A stretch of DNA of 33,266 bases from Phycisphaerales bacterium (GTDB taxonomy: Bacteria; Planctomycetota; Phycisphaerae; SM23-33): the NCBI GenBank assembly GCA_018645065.1, contig JABGPF010000023.1, positions 1 to 33,266 of the forward strand, written 5' to 3'. This document shows, one piece after another, positions 1 through 8,975 of the stretch. Position 1 is the first letter of the stretch, and each line of letters starts with the position of its first letter. Below the pieces are notes generated by a model. The model saw only the letters and a program-made list of their open reading frames with translations. It was not told the origin of the DNA and did no database searches. The translations under genes were made by a program, and so were the position numbers.

Positions 1-341
1 AATCACTCGATAAATACAGGCGAATTTTAAAATCTAATTTTAGATGCGTAAGCCCCGCCGAACAGAGCGGCCATACGTCAGATGGATCATCCGCTTCCAT
101 GAGATGGGCTACCCGACCGGTTGGCCCTGCGGTGTTCGTCGGTTGGGCGGCGTGGATTTGTGTCCTGCAATGACCGTCCCAATTTCAGCGGCCCGGCGGC
201 GGTTTACACATCTTCACACCTCCGCGGGGTGTGTAGCTCCGCGTCAACTGATCAGCGACCGTCCCCAACTATGTTGTGTGTGCGTAACTTCTTTGTATGT
301 AGAATCTTGTATCCCTGAATTCCTGTGTTACTCATAGCCCG

Positions 342-379
342 GATAAGTAGTACCACTTATCTGTGTATAATGTGCACAC
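342..379 (+). promoter_or_regulatory. Putative promoter/operator: near-palindrome GATAAGTAGTACCACTTATC (342-361) followed by perfect -10-like TATAAT (366-371)
   Basis: 20-bp near-palindrome (18/20 positions symmetric) just upstream of TATAAT; no good -35 hexamer seen. Confidence 0.3.
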
Positions 380-561
380 GCTAAAAGTGTGAAGCTATTG
401 TGAAGCTGTCGCGGATGTCAGCGTGAGTGGATACCGAGGGGTTGTCTGCGGATTTGATCGAGAAGGGGGGCGCCAAACCGCATGGCTATGGCGCGGTTTT
501 GCTCGTGTGGATTAAGAAGCAGGCGACGACCTGCAGATGCTATGTGGTATATATGGGCCTT

Positions 562-993
562 CTATTTGCGTTGGGCGATTAGCTCGGTCAGCCCGCCTGC
601 TGCGATGAACTGTTCGAAGGCTTGTGTGTCTGGGAAGATGCGGTCGCTGTAGACTCGCAGGACCCAGTTGGGCGCCATCGGGCTTATTGTCAGGACTATG
701 GCGTTGTTGCGGGCGGCTTCGTAGATTTCGATTGCTGTGCCCATCGACGCGCTGGGGACGTATGCTATTAGCAGGTCGCAGTCTGCGGCGCGTTGGAAAC
801 CGTCTGCCAGGGTGGCTTGGATTTCGGGCATGTCGTATGTGATTGAGTTTGGGTGGAGGGAGTAGTGGCAGTAGACATCGGCTTCTGGGTGATGTGCGTC
901 CAGGATGCGTTTTATAGGCGTTCGCCAGTCCTGGTCGTGGATGGTGGCTTCTGAGAGCGAGCCCTGTATTATGCCAGCCAGGAATACGTTCAT
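562..993 (-). CDS. Nucleoside 2-deoxyribosyltransferase-like protein
   Basis: Starting at MNVFLAGIIQGS...; the pattern ADCDLLIAYVPSASMGTAIEIYEAARNNAIVLTISPM is typical of the deoxyribosyltransferase-like fold; start overlaps the lspA stop (TAATG). Confidence 0.6.
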   Translation of the reverse strand: MNVFLAGIIQGSLSEATIHDQDWRTPIKRILDAHHPEADVYCHYSLHPNSITYDMPEIQATLADGFQRAADCDLLIAYVPSASMGTAIEIYEAARNNAIVLTISPMAPNWVLRVYSDRIFPDTQAFEQFIAAGGLTELIAQRK

Positions 994-1646
994 TATTTGG
1001 CGGCCTCTGCTTGGCGTTGTTGTTTTCGTTCGCTCAGCATGGCCGCTACCCAGTGTATCATCATGAGCCCCACGCCCACCACCAGCCAGACGTCTGCGAT
1101 GTTGAACACCCACTTATAGCTGAATCCGAACGGTAGGGGGATGCTGCTGCAGTCCAGGAAGTCTCGTACGTTGTATAGTATGGGCTCCATTCCGGGCAGC
1201 GCTACGCTGCTGGCCAGGCGGTCGTAGAGATTGCCCATCGCTCCTGCGAGTATCAATGCTGTGGCCAGGTGTACGCACCATGCCCTTCGGTGCGAGGTGG
1301 CGAACCAGCCGGCCATCATAATGGTGACTATAAGCGTAGCCCCGCCGACTATCATGCGATGCACGTTTCCCGACTTGTGCATCTCCATACCGAACACGGC
1401 GCCCTTGTTCAGCGAGAGGACGAAATCGAGCCCCGGACATACTTTTTTCCTGAGGTTCAGATATCCGAGCATTTCGCGAGATGTTAATTCGTCTGTGGTT
1501 TGCGACTGGATCAGCTCGATGCGCGCCGCTAGCGTTTCGTCGTCGGGCAGGAGGCTTTGGAACACGTAATGTTTGCTCAGCAGGTCAGCGGCCAGTGCTA
1601 CAGCAGTAAGTGTCAGGAAGAACACGATCGCTCGCGTGCTTCTCAT
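993..1646 (-). CDS. lspA: Lipoprotein signal peptidase (signal peptidase II)
   Basis: ADLLSKHYVF, NKGAVFGM, GNLYDR and VFNIADVWLVVG motifs, TM segments; ATG at 1646 with AGGA-like SD preferred over the non-ATG start in the track. Confidence 0.9.
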   Translation of the reverse strand: MRSTRAIVFFLTLTAVALAADLLSKHYVFQSLLPDDETLAARIELIQSQTTDELTSREMLGYLNLRKKVCPGLDFVLSLNKGAVFGMEMHKSGNVHRMIVGGATLIVTIMMAGWFATSHRRAWCVHLATALILAGAMGNLYDRLASSVALPGMEPILYNVRDFLDCSSIPLPFGFSYKWVFNIADVWLVVGVGLMMIHWVAAMLSERKQQRQAEAAK

Positions 1647-1746
1647 TGCTCGGTCCTGAGGCGCTACACCGTGGGGCGTTTGGGAACTATTGTCCGTCGT
1701 TTTTCCGCTTGCGCCCAATGTTAATTATCCTTCGCTGCGGTGTTGC

Positions 1747-2496
1747 TTATTCATCGTCGTAGTCGTCATCGTCAGAGGGGACGGGGTCGCCGGCTTTGAT
1801 GATTCCCTGCTCGACCATTCTGGCGTATTCGATACCGTATTTCGACCACGGTCTGGCGTTGAGTCGGGGTATGCCGATGGGATTGCCCGTGCCTACGCAT
1901 ATTCCGTATGTGCGGTTTTCGATGCGGTCCAGCGCGTCGTCGATATTTTCGAGCAGTGCTCGTTCGCTTTCCAGCAGCCCGAGTGAGAATTCCTGTTCGT
2001 AGTTGTCCGAACCGATATCGGCGGGGTGGGTGGGCATGCTCGACAGATCGCCTCCGCCGCTTCCGCCTCGGAAGGCTCCGGCGGCGATTCCGCTCATGTC
2101 GCCAAGGAGCGATTTCCGTTTCTCCAGGAGCATCGTGCGGAACTTTTTAAGTTGCGGTTTTGTCAGAGGGCACTTGATCTTTTTGGTCTTGGGCTTGGCT
2201 TTGACCGGTGCGGGCGCCTTCTTGGCCGCCTTTTTAACAGTCTTCTTGACTGCCTTCTTAACGGTCTTCTTAGCCGCTTTCTTGACAGTCTTCTTGGCTG
2301 CCTTTTTGACGGTCTTCTTGGCCGCTTTTTTGACAGTCTTCTTGGCCGCTTTCTTAACGGTCTTCTTGGCTGCCTTCTTAACGGTCTTCTTGGCTGCCTT
2401 CTTCACCGCTTTTTTGGCGGTTTTCTTATTCGTTTTCTTTGCAGCTTTTTTTGTTTTGCTGCACGATGATTTTGTCTTGGATATCTTTTTAGCCAC
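1747..2496 (-). CDS. DksA/TraR-family protein with long Lys/Ala-rich (KKAAKKTV)n N-terminal tail
   Basis: C-terminal ...LLESERALLENIDDALDRIENRTYGICVGTGNPIGIPRLNARPWSKYGIEYAR matches the DksA/TraR pattern; GTG start at 2496 preceded by AAGGA. Confidence 0.75.
   Translation of the reverse strand: MAKKISKTKSSCSKTKKAAKKTNKKTAKKAVKKAAKKTVKKAAKKTVKKAAKKTVKKAAKKTVKKAAKKTVKKAAKKTVKKAVKKTVKKAAKKAPAPVKAKPKTKKIKCPLTKPQLKKFRTMLLEKRKSLLGDMSGIAAGAFRGGSGGGDLSSMPTHPADIGSDNYEQEFSLGLLESERALLENIDDALDRIENRTYGICVGTGNPIGIPRLNARPWSKYGIEYARMVEQGIIKAGDPVPSDDDDYDDE
2220..2450 (-). repeat. 24-nt tandem repeat encoding KKAAKKTV (six perfect protein units plus degenerate flanks)
   Basis: Translated repeat [18 protein letters not shown]... 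in the DksA-like ORF. Confidence 0.9.
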
Positions 2497-2687
2497 GGCG
2501 TAATCCTTACCTTGGTTGCGTTGCTTCCACGTGTGGAGCGGACTGCTCCGGCGGTTGCTACACGGGTCGAGAATTATATGAACGTTCAGTGGGCAAGTCA
2601 AGCGATTTGAATGTGGAATCCAGAGCTGGCGAAGCTAATGCCTGCAAGCTTGATTCGGGGCGTCATTATCTTAAGGCCGATTGACTA

Positions 2688-2716
2688 TTGCAGATGCGCC
2701 CTCTGGTCGATATAAT
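2688..2716 (+). promoter_or_regulatory. Putative sigma70-type promoter of metK: TTGCAG - 17 bp - TATAAT
   Basis: -35-like TTGCAG at 2688-2693 and perfect -10 TATAAT at 2711-2716, 64 nt upstream of the ATG. Confidence 0.5.
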
Positions 2717-2780
2717 TACCTGATTATTCGTTAATGCACCATACCCGCTTATTTGCGGAAACCTAAGAAAAGGAATAGAC

Positions 2781-4010
2781 ATGGCAACAAAGAAGCCCAA
2801 AAAGACCCACTTTTTTACAAGTGAATCAGTGACCCGAGGTCATCCTGACAAGGTCGCAGACCAGATTTCTGACGCCGTTCTGGACAGCCTGCTGGCTAAA
2901 GATCCCGACGCCCGTGTGGCTTGCGAAACGCTTGTCACCACTGGTTTGGTGATGCTCAGCGGTGAAATTACCGTTCATAACGATAAAGCCAAAGCCGCTC
3001 TCCTCGGCGTTGAAGACACCGCCCGAGCAATGGTTAAGGATATCGGTTACACCGATCCCGAGATCGGATTTGACTACCAGTCATGTGCGGTTCTGACTGC
3101 ATTGCACAGCCAATCGGCCGATATTTCCCAGGGCGTGACCGCCGGTAAGGGTATCGATCGCCATCAAGGCGCCGGTGACCAGGGCCTCATGTTCGGATTC
3201 GCCTGCGACGAAACCAAGTCGCTCATGCCGCTTCCGGTATACCTGGCCCACAGGCTCACCGAAAAGCTGACAGAAGTTCGCGAAAACGGGCTGTTCGACT
3301 GGATTCGTCCGGACGGTAAAAGCCAGGTAACCATCGAATACCAGGATGGCGCCCCCAAACGAATCGATACGGTCGTTATCTCGACTCAGCACACAGAAGC
3401 CGTGATCGACCCCAAGACGCACAATATGTCGGAAAAGGCCCGCAAACAGCTGATCAAAGAGGTCATCAAGCCCGTTATTGAGGCTGAATGCCCCAAGATG
3501 TGGAGCACCAAGATCAAGTTCCTGATCAACCCCACCGGTCGTTTCGTCATCGGCGGACCGTACGGAGATACGGGCCTGACCGGGCGTAAGATCATCGTTG
3601 ACACCTACGGTGGTCGTGGCGCACACGGCGGCGGGGCGTTCTCCGGTAAGGATCCGTCAAAGGTTGACCGTTCAGCCAGTTACATGGCTCGCTACGTAGC
3701 CAAGAACATCGTGGCTGCGAAATTGGCCAAGGTTTGCGAAATCCAGTTGTCCTACGCCATTGGCGTATCGACGCCCACCAGCGTACTGGTTGACTGCGAA
3801 GGCACCGCCGTTATCGATGAAGGTATCATCGAACAGGCGGTTCTCGACCTGTTTGACCTCACGCCCCAGGGCATTATCGAACATCTGAAGCTTCGTCGCC
3901 CGATCTACTCCGATACCGCTCACGACGGGCACTTCGGACGAAAAGGCAAAGGTTTCACGTGGGAGAAGACCGACATGGCCAAGAAGTTGCGAAAGGCTTG
4001 CGGGCTTTAA
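2781..4010 (+). CDS. metK: S-adenosylmethionine synthetase
   Basis: [84 protein letters not shown]. Confidence 0.98.
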   Translation: MATKKPKKTHFFTSESVTRGHPDKVADQISDAVLDSLLAKDPDARVACETLVTTGLVMLSGEITVHNDKAKAALLGVEDTARAMVKDIGYTDPEIGFDYQSCAVLTALHSQSADISQGVTAGKGIDRHQGAGDQGLMFGFACDETKSLMPLPVYLAHRLTEKLTEVRENGLFDWIRPDGKSQVTIEYQDGAPKRIDTVVISTQHTEAVIDPKTHNMSEKARKQLIKEVIKPVIEAECPKMWSTKIKFLINPTGRFVIGGPYGDTGLTGRKIIVDTYGGRGAHGGGAFSGKDPSKVDRSASYMARYVAKNIVAAKLAKVCEIQLSYAIGVSTPTSVLVDCEGTAVIDEGIIEQAVLDLFDLTPQGIIEHLKLRRPIYSDTAHDGHFGRKGKGFTWEKTDMAKKLRKACGL

Positions 4011-4034
4011 TAGCAGCATAGAATAAGACAAAAG

Positions 4035-4068
4035 AAAGAATCCCACGTCGCGAGGCGTGGGATTCTTT
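4035..4068. terminator. Bidirectional rho-independent terminator between convergent metK and rpmH
   Basis: 13-bp perfect stem AAAGAATCCCACG / CGTGGGATTCTTT, T-rich tails on both strands. Confidence 0.85.
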
Positions 4069-4150
4069 TATGTCAACATTTAATATGTTCGGCTTTTTCG
4101 ACGGTTTTCCGGCGCACGTCTTTCATCGTCCGGGCGAGGCAGGGGGCGTA

Positions 4151-4285
4151 TTATACGGCCTGGGCCTGCTTGCCTTTGCGACGTTTGCTGTTGATGATCT
4201 TGCGTCCGTTTGCTGTGCGCATGCGGGCTCGGAACCCAAGTTTACGGGCACGTTTACGTTTTGAAATTCTGTGCGGATAATGCAT
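4151..4285 (-). CDS. rpmH: 50S ribosomal protein L34 (not in the supplied ORF track because of its length)
   Basis: Reverse-strand translation MHYPHRISKRKRARKLGFRARMRTANGRKIINSKRRKGKQAQAV*; L34 signature GFRARMRT.NGRK. Confidence 0.95.
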   Translation of the reverse strand: MHYPHRISKRKRARKLGFRARMRTANGRKIINSKRRKGKQAQAV

Positions 4286-4424
4286 CATTCACCTCTCAGT
4301 GATAATCGTCTCAGGGTTTTTCAGGTTTTTTAAGGTTCTCTCAACGTCAAAGAGATCGAGGAGTATACGGGGATTGTATGGCTCAAGCAAGGGAAAAGTC
4401 GCTTAATCTCAATGAATTTATGGG

Positions 4425-6431
4425 TTATCGGTCCCTTGACTCTTTTCTGAACGTTAACACGGTGTTAAAGTTCTGCAGTATTTCCCGCAGTTGGTTGATC
4501 GTCCAGGCGATATACGCCTCGGTGTGTGCCGGTTTACCGCGTTTTTCCGTTATCAGTCCGTTGTAGACAGGTGAGAGGAACGTTTCGATTTCCTTTTCTG
4601 TCAGTGGTTGCGGATTTGCGCCCCAAGCGAGCAGTTTGCGGAACCTGGTGCGGTAGGCCTGGTTGCTGTTGTGCTGCTTGACTGTAAGGAAACTGCCAAG
4701 CGACATGCCCATCTGCAGCCCCTTCAGCGCCAGTGCAACCAGTTCGTAGTTCAGGTTGCGTCCCAACCGCATGAACTTGAACTGCTGGACGTAGCGTCCC
4801 GGTTTTCGTCCTGCCCGAACGGCGCCGTACGATTCGTCGGAGCTTTCGCTTTGTCTGCGTGAGACTCGTGAAAATTGCAGGGTGTTGGCTTTTAGTATGT
4901 TTCCCTCTTCGGGCGGTTTGTTGCCCAAGAAATCCTTGCGGCTTATTTCGTCGTTCATCAGGCGGTTAATGACGATGTTTCCATTTTCGTCGGGTCCGGG
5001 GTCTCCGGCCAGTGCGAACAGGCATTTCAGCACGCTCAGCGGTGGTGGTCGGTCCACCGTTGGTCTGTTTTTGCTGCTTCTTAGTTGCATTGATATGTGG
5101 ATACTGTGTGGTTCGATCTGGTCGTAAAATCGTCTTGTTTCGCTGATAATCTGATTGAGCACCCACGGATCGTCGGTAATTGGCATGGAGATATTTTCTT
5201 CGATCGACAGGCTTCCCAACGCCAGTTCGAAGAACCCTCTTCTCTGATCGTGCGATGATTTTACGTAGTGGTCGTCAATATGCCCACCGAGCTTCCAGGT
5301 CAGGACATCGAGCCCGAAGTCGGTGAAGTAGATGAAACCGTCGTATTCGGCGTCATGTATGCGTCTGGCCTGGGGGTCTCGTATTACGTCGTTTCCGATG
5401 TTCGAGAATTCCAGTTCGGCGCCCAGCGGGATATATCCTCTGGAGCCCATATTGTGGCCGATGAAATCGAGTTCGGATTTAACTTGTTGCGGGTCGTAAA
5501 ATTCGTCGGCGGCGATTACGCCCCATCGCACGAATTCCACCAGGGCGTTTTTCGGGAACGTCAGTTCGTCCAGGCAGTCGCCTACGACCAGTTCCAGCGT
5601 ATCTGAGAGTTTGTTCAGTATTCTCATCGCCGCCAGCGAACTTATCGTGCGATCGTACATGTCTTTTCGCAGGCCCATCTGGTCCAGTTCGTAGTGGCAG
5701 TCGTGATGGATGCGTTCCTCCAGTTGGTTGAACACGACTTGCCTGATGACCATTGACAGGTAGTTCGGCGCCAGTTTTGCGGCTTTTGGATCGTTGCTGA
5801 TTCGTTCGAAGCCTGGCAGCGGTGCGTCCAGAAGCGATTGCCTGATGGTGTAGTCGCTGATCCCTCCGGCGGCAAAGTGGTGTCGAACCATATCGCGTAT
5901 TTTGGGTCCGCAAAGTTCGCCCAGTGCTCGCCTGGTGAATGCGTCTGTGGTTTGCAGGCGTTTTTGTTCGGTTTCCAGGAGTGCGGCTTCGATTTTTTCT
6001 CGGAGCAGAATTTCCTGTTTGAACTCGTCTTTGAACGCATACCCGAACGAGTGTTCCAGTTGTTTGGTGTTGCCCAGGAAGACGATTGCTTCTTCGCGTC
6101 CTTTGCGTGTGGCGACGCGGACTCTTCGGCGCCTGTAGTTTCGCCCTTCGTACTTTCTGAGTACCGCCAGCAGGTCGAGGCTTAATGGTCCGATGAGATA
6201 TCCCTGTATTCGTGAATGGCGTGCAGGCACGGCGTAAAGATATGTATTGTCAGGGCTTATCGTCTTGTGCCCGTTGAGCACAGCCCGCCTTGCCAGAACA
6301 GCGTCTTCGTCGTTGAGCATTGTCCTGTCGGTAACCAGACGTTTACCGGTAACGGCGCGCATGATCGTCGGGTTCTTCAGCGTACCGTATACAAACAGAT
6401 TGAATGTTTCTCGTTTTGATGCCTGGTCCAT
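4425..6431 (-). CDS. Fusion: AIG2/gamma-glutamylcyclotransferase-like N-terminal domain + large C-terminal region with amidoligase-like (glutamine-synthetase-fold) motifs
   Basis: N-term FNLFVYGTLKNPTIM...YLIGPLSLDLLAVLRKYEG (GGCT/AIG2 pattern); C-term GAELEFSNIG, GGHIDD, FFELALGSLSIEENISMPITDDPW, PHSIHISMQLR. Confidence 0.55.
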   Translation of the reverse strand: MDQASKRETFNLFVYGTLKNPTIMRAVTGKRLVTDRTMLNDEDAVLARRAVLNGHKTISPDNTYLYAVPARHSRIQGYLIGPLSLDLLAVLRKYEGRNYRRRRVRVATRKGREEAIVFLGNTKQLEHSFGYAFKDEFKQEILLREKIEAALLETEQKRLQTTDAFTRRALGELCGPKIRDMVRHHFAAGGISDYTIRQSLLDAPLPGFERISNDPKAAKLAPNYLSMVIRQVVFNQLEERIHHDCHYELDQMGLRKDMYDRTISSLAAMRILNKLSDTLELVVGDCLDELTFPKNALVEFVRWGVIAADEFYDPQQVKSELDFIGHNMGSRGYIPLGAELEFSNIGNDVIRDPQARRIHDAEYDGFIYFTDFGLDVLTWKLGGHIDDHYVKSSHDQRRGFFELALGSLSIEENISMPITDDPWVLNQIISETRRFYDQIEPHSIHISMQLRSSKNRPTVDRPPPLSVLKCLFALAGDPGPDENGNIVINRLMNDEISRKDFLGNKPPEEGNILKANTLQFSRVSRRQSESSDESYGAVRAGRKPGRYVQQFKFMRLGRNLNYELVALALKGLQMGMSLGSFLTVKQHNSNQAYRTRFRKLLAWGANPQPLTEKEIETFLSPVYNGLITEKRGKPAHTEAYIAWTINQLREILQNFNTVLTFRKESRDR

Positions 6432-6551
6432 TGCGGGATTATTGTAACCTCAATCCGCGTCGGGAGCAAAGGCCTTATGGCGCCATTGGTTAATACTCTA
6501 AAAAGACGAGCCCGACGGTTTGGCTTCGCGGAAATCAAACGTATAATTCTC

Positions 6552-6581
6552 TTGACGTTGTTGTGTCCGGGGCAATATGTT
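6552..6581 (+). promoter_or_regulatory. Possible promoter TTGACG - 18 bp - TATGTT upstream of the kinase gene
   Basis: Sequence match to sigma70-like hexamers in the intergenic region. Confidence 0.3.
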
Positions 6582-6667
6582 CTTGGTGTTTGGGTTCCGC
6601 TACGGATGGCGAGACTCTGTCCACAACATCTCTTTTTTGATGGTTTTGGAAGCAGGAAGTCCTGAAT

Positions 6668-7978
6668 ATGCAGAATGAACCAGACGCTAAAGCGAATGCG
6701 AACGAAAACGCTACGCCCCAGGCCAAGCCCAATCCTTCCATGGAAACAGAGTTGGGTAAGCTGATTGTCGAGCAGGGCCTGGCCACTCAGATTGAACTGC
6801 GAGCCTGCCTGGACGCTGTCCAATCGCCGGACAATACGGGTGATCCGAACATGACGCTCTTGCAGGTGCTTGTGAAAAAGGGAGTTGTCACCGCCAGCCA
6901 GATCGGGCGGGTCAAAAAGGCCATCGAAGCAACTAGAGGCCAGGAAATACCAGGGTACCAACTACTGGCGAAAATAGGCGCAGGGGCGATGGCGATGGTG
7001 TTCAAGGCCAAGCAAATCAGCCTCGATCGTATTGTCGCGATCAAAGTTCTGCCCCGTAAACTCTCGGAGAACGTTGAATATGTCACCATGTTCTACAAAG
7101 AGGGAAAAGCGGCTGCGAAACTGAACCACGCTAATATAGTACAAGCCTTCGACGTAGGCGAAGCCGGCGGGTTCCACTACTTCGTCATGGAGTTTATCGA
7201 GGGGCACGATCTCTGGGACGAACTCCAGGCAGACGGTAAATACGCAAAAAACTTCACCGAAGCCGACGCGCTGGACGTTATCATCCAAATCGCACGCGCT
7301 CTGGAGCACGCTCATAGCCACGGACTAATACACCGCGATGTGAAGCCCAAGAACATAATGTTGACGATGGACGGTGATACTCCGATCGCCAAACTCGCCG
7401 ATATGGGCCTGGCTCGTTCAACCGAAGACGTCGATTCAGCCAAAGCAGAGGCTGGGCGAGCATACGGAACTCCGTATTATATCAGCCCCGAGCAAATCCG
7501 CGGAGAAGTGGATATCGATTTCCGTGCAGACATATACTCATTGGGCGCAACGTTTTATCACGTAGTAACCGGGCGGGTTCCGTTTGACGCAGAGACCCCT
7601 GTAGCGGTTATGCGGAAGCATCTGTCCGAACCGCTGATCCCTCCGGATCATCTGAACACTGCACTGTCGGCCGGTGTGGGCGAAGTTATTGAAGTAATGA
7701 TGGCCAAAGATCGCAATGCGCGATATTCGTCCACAAGCGACCTGCTTATGGATCTTGAAGCCATCGCCCAGGGCAGACCACCGATGCAGGCTCGCAAGCA
7801 GATAGACGCCGGAGTGCTTAGCGGGTTATCGGCCTCCACCGCTGAAGAGAGCGTTGAGGATTCCGCCGAGCCTGTTGCTGAAATTCAGGGCAATAGTGAT
7901 CTGATGGTTTATATCATAATGCTTGGCGCCGCATTGGCGGTGAGCATATTGTTCAACGTTATCCAGTTGATTATGTAA
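6668..7978 (+). CDS. Ser/Thr protein kinase with MshEN-like N-terminal segment and C-terminal TM anchor
   Basis: GAGAMAMVFKAK, VAIKVL, HRDVKPKNIM, DMGLARS, GTPYYISPEQ; C-terminal hydrophobic VYIIMLGAALAVSILFNVIQLIM; N-term LGKLIVEQGLATQIELRACLDAV. Confidence 0.9.
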   Translation: MQNEPDAKANANENATPQAKPNPSMETELGKLIVEQGLATQIELRACLDAVQSPDNTGDPNMTLLQVLVKKGVVTASQIGRVKKAIEATRGQEIPGYQLLAKIGAGAMAMVFKAKQISLDRIVAIKVLPRKLSENVEYVTMFYKEGKAAAKLNHANIVQAFDVGEAGGFHYFVMEFIEGHDLWDELQADGKYAKNFTEADALDVIIQIARALEHAHSHGLIHRDVKPKNIMLTMDGDTPIAKLADMGLARSTEDVDSAKAEAGRAYGTPYYISPEQIRGEVDIDFRADIYSLGATFYHVVTGRVPFDAETPVAVMRKHLSEPLIPPDHLNTALSAGVGEVIEVMMAKDRNARYSSTSDLLMDLEAIAQGRPPMQARKQIDAGVLSGLSASTAEESVEDSAEPVAEIQGNSDLMVYIIMLGAALAVSILFNVIQLIM

Positions 7979-8092
7979 AATAGTTGTCTTGCTGCGTCTA
8001 TTTATTGAATTTCAACCAGCCTGCCTTGACACGGACCGGTATGAATCCTACTATCTGGTTCTAGTGCGTAAGAATACAGGAGACTAAAACTG

Positions 8093-8461
8093 ATGTCAGA
8101 AACACCCGCGAATAGTTCCAGGATGCTTTTGGAACAGGCAGGCGATGTAATTATCGTCGAACTCAAGGATCGTAAGATTCTTGAGGAGATGAGCATTATG
8201 CAAATAGGCGAGCAGCTTAATGCTCTGGTCGCCGAGACCGATACACCCAAGATGGTTATCGATTTCACCCATGTGGCGCACATGTCGTCCAGTGCGCTGG
8301 GGATACTAATTACGCTTCACAAACGCATTCGCGAAAAGCGAGGTCAGTTGCGGTTGTGCTGTATTCAGTCGGCGATTTACGAAATTTTTGTGATTACCCG
8401 ACTCAACGAGATCTTCACGATAAGCCAATCGCGCAGCGAGGCGCTGAGCGATCTATCGTAA
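8093..8461 (+). CDS. STAS-domain anti-sigma factor antagonist-like protein
   Basis: VIIVELKDRKILEE...MVIDFTHVAHMSSSALGILITLHKRI. Confidence 0.9.
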   Translation: MSETPANSSRMLLEQAGDVIIVELKDRKILEEMSIMQIGEQLNALVAETDTPKMVIDFTHVAHMSSSALGILITLHKRIREKRGQLRLCCIQSAIYEIFVITRLNEIFTISQSRSEALSDLS

Positions 8462-8537
8462 GGCGTAACAGGTGCGCCGTCAGGCCGGGGCTGAATGTTG
8501 GATTCAGTCCAGCCTGTGAAAGGTTTCAGGTAGAATA

Positions 8538-8933
8538 TTGGCTACAATGTCTCAACTCAACACATTGGATCAGTGCTACAAGGTGACAGACGCCTTGCTG
8601 GGGGAATTGCAGCAAAACGACTACTCTGAAGCGGCAGTTTTCGCCGTACGCCTTGCTGTTGAGGAAGCGTTGAATAATGCCGTAAGGCACGGAAATGCGA
8701 TGGACCCGTGCAAGACCGTTGAATTTACTTACGAAGTTACGCGTGAATGCGTTGATATAAAAGTTCGCGATGAGGGGCCTGGATTTGACTATCGTCACGT
8801 TCCGGATCCGACTCTCTCAGAGAATCTGGACAAACCCACCGGACGGGGAGTCATGTTGATGCGAGCCTACATGGACACCGTGGAGTACAATGAAAAGGGC
8901 AACGAACTCCACATGATCAAGCTTAATAAATAG
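8538..8933 (+). CDS. RsbW-like anti-sigma regulatory factor (HATPase_c_2)
   Basis: VRLAVEEALNNAVRHGN, VRDEGPGFDYRHVPDP, GRGVMLMRAYMD; ATG at 8547 is an alternative start. Confidence 0.9.
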   Translation: MATMSQLNTLDQCYKVTDALLGELQQNDYSEAAVFAVRLAVEEALNNAVRHGNAMDPCKTVEFTYEVTRECVDIKVRDEGPGFDYRHVPDPTLSENLDKPTGRGVMLMRAYMDTVEYNEKGNELHMIKLNK

Positions 8934-8975
8934 GATATATCGCATGCGCTTACCGCGTAATCGATTCGCACGGGC

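Noticed and set aside
44-337. ORFs 44-337 and 121-318 in the first 340 bases
   Set aside because: Composition not protein-like, no RBS, no recognisable motif
2220-2450. Regular repeat considered as a CRISPR array
   Set aside because: The unit is in-frame, contiguous, without spacers, and encodes KKAAKKTV
2003-2503. Phe/Leu-rich ORFs (FLAAFLTVF repeats) on the + strand over the DksA-like gene
   Set aside because: They are the antisense reading of the Lys/Ala repeat (AAG/GCC codons), not independent membrane proteins
2601-2780. SAM riboswitch upstream of metK
   Set aside because: No SAM-I/SAM-II-like conserved core recognised; only a promoter and short leader
3081-3626. Reverse ORFs within metK
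   Set aside because: Fully contained antisense to a certain core gene; no recognisable domain
7390-7440. DMG instead of DFG in the kinase
   Set aside because: DFG-Met/Leu variants are common in planctomycete Hanks kinases; other catalytic motifs intact
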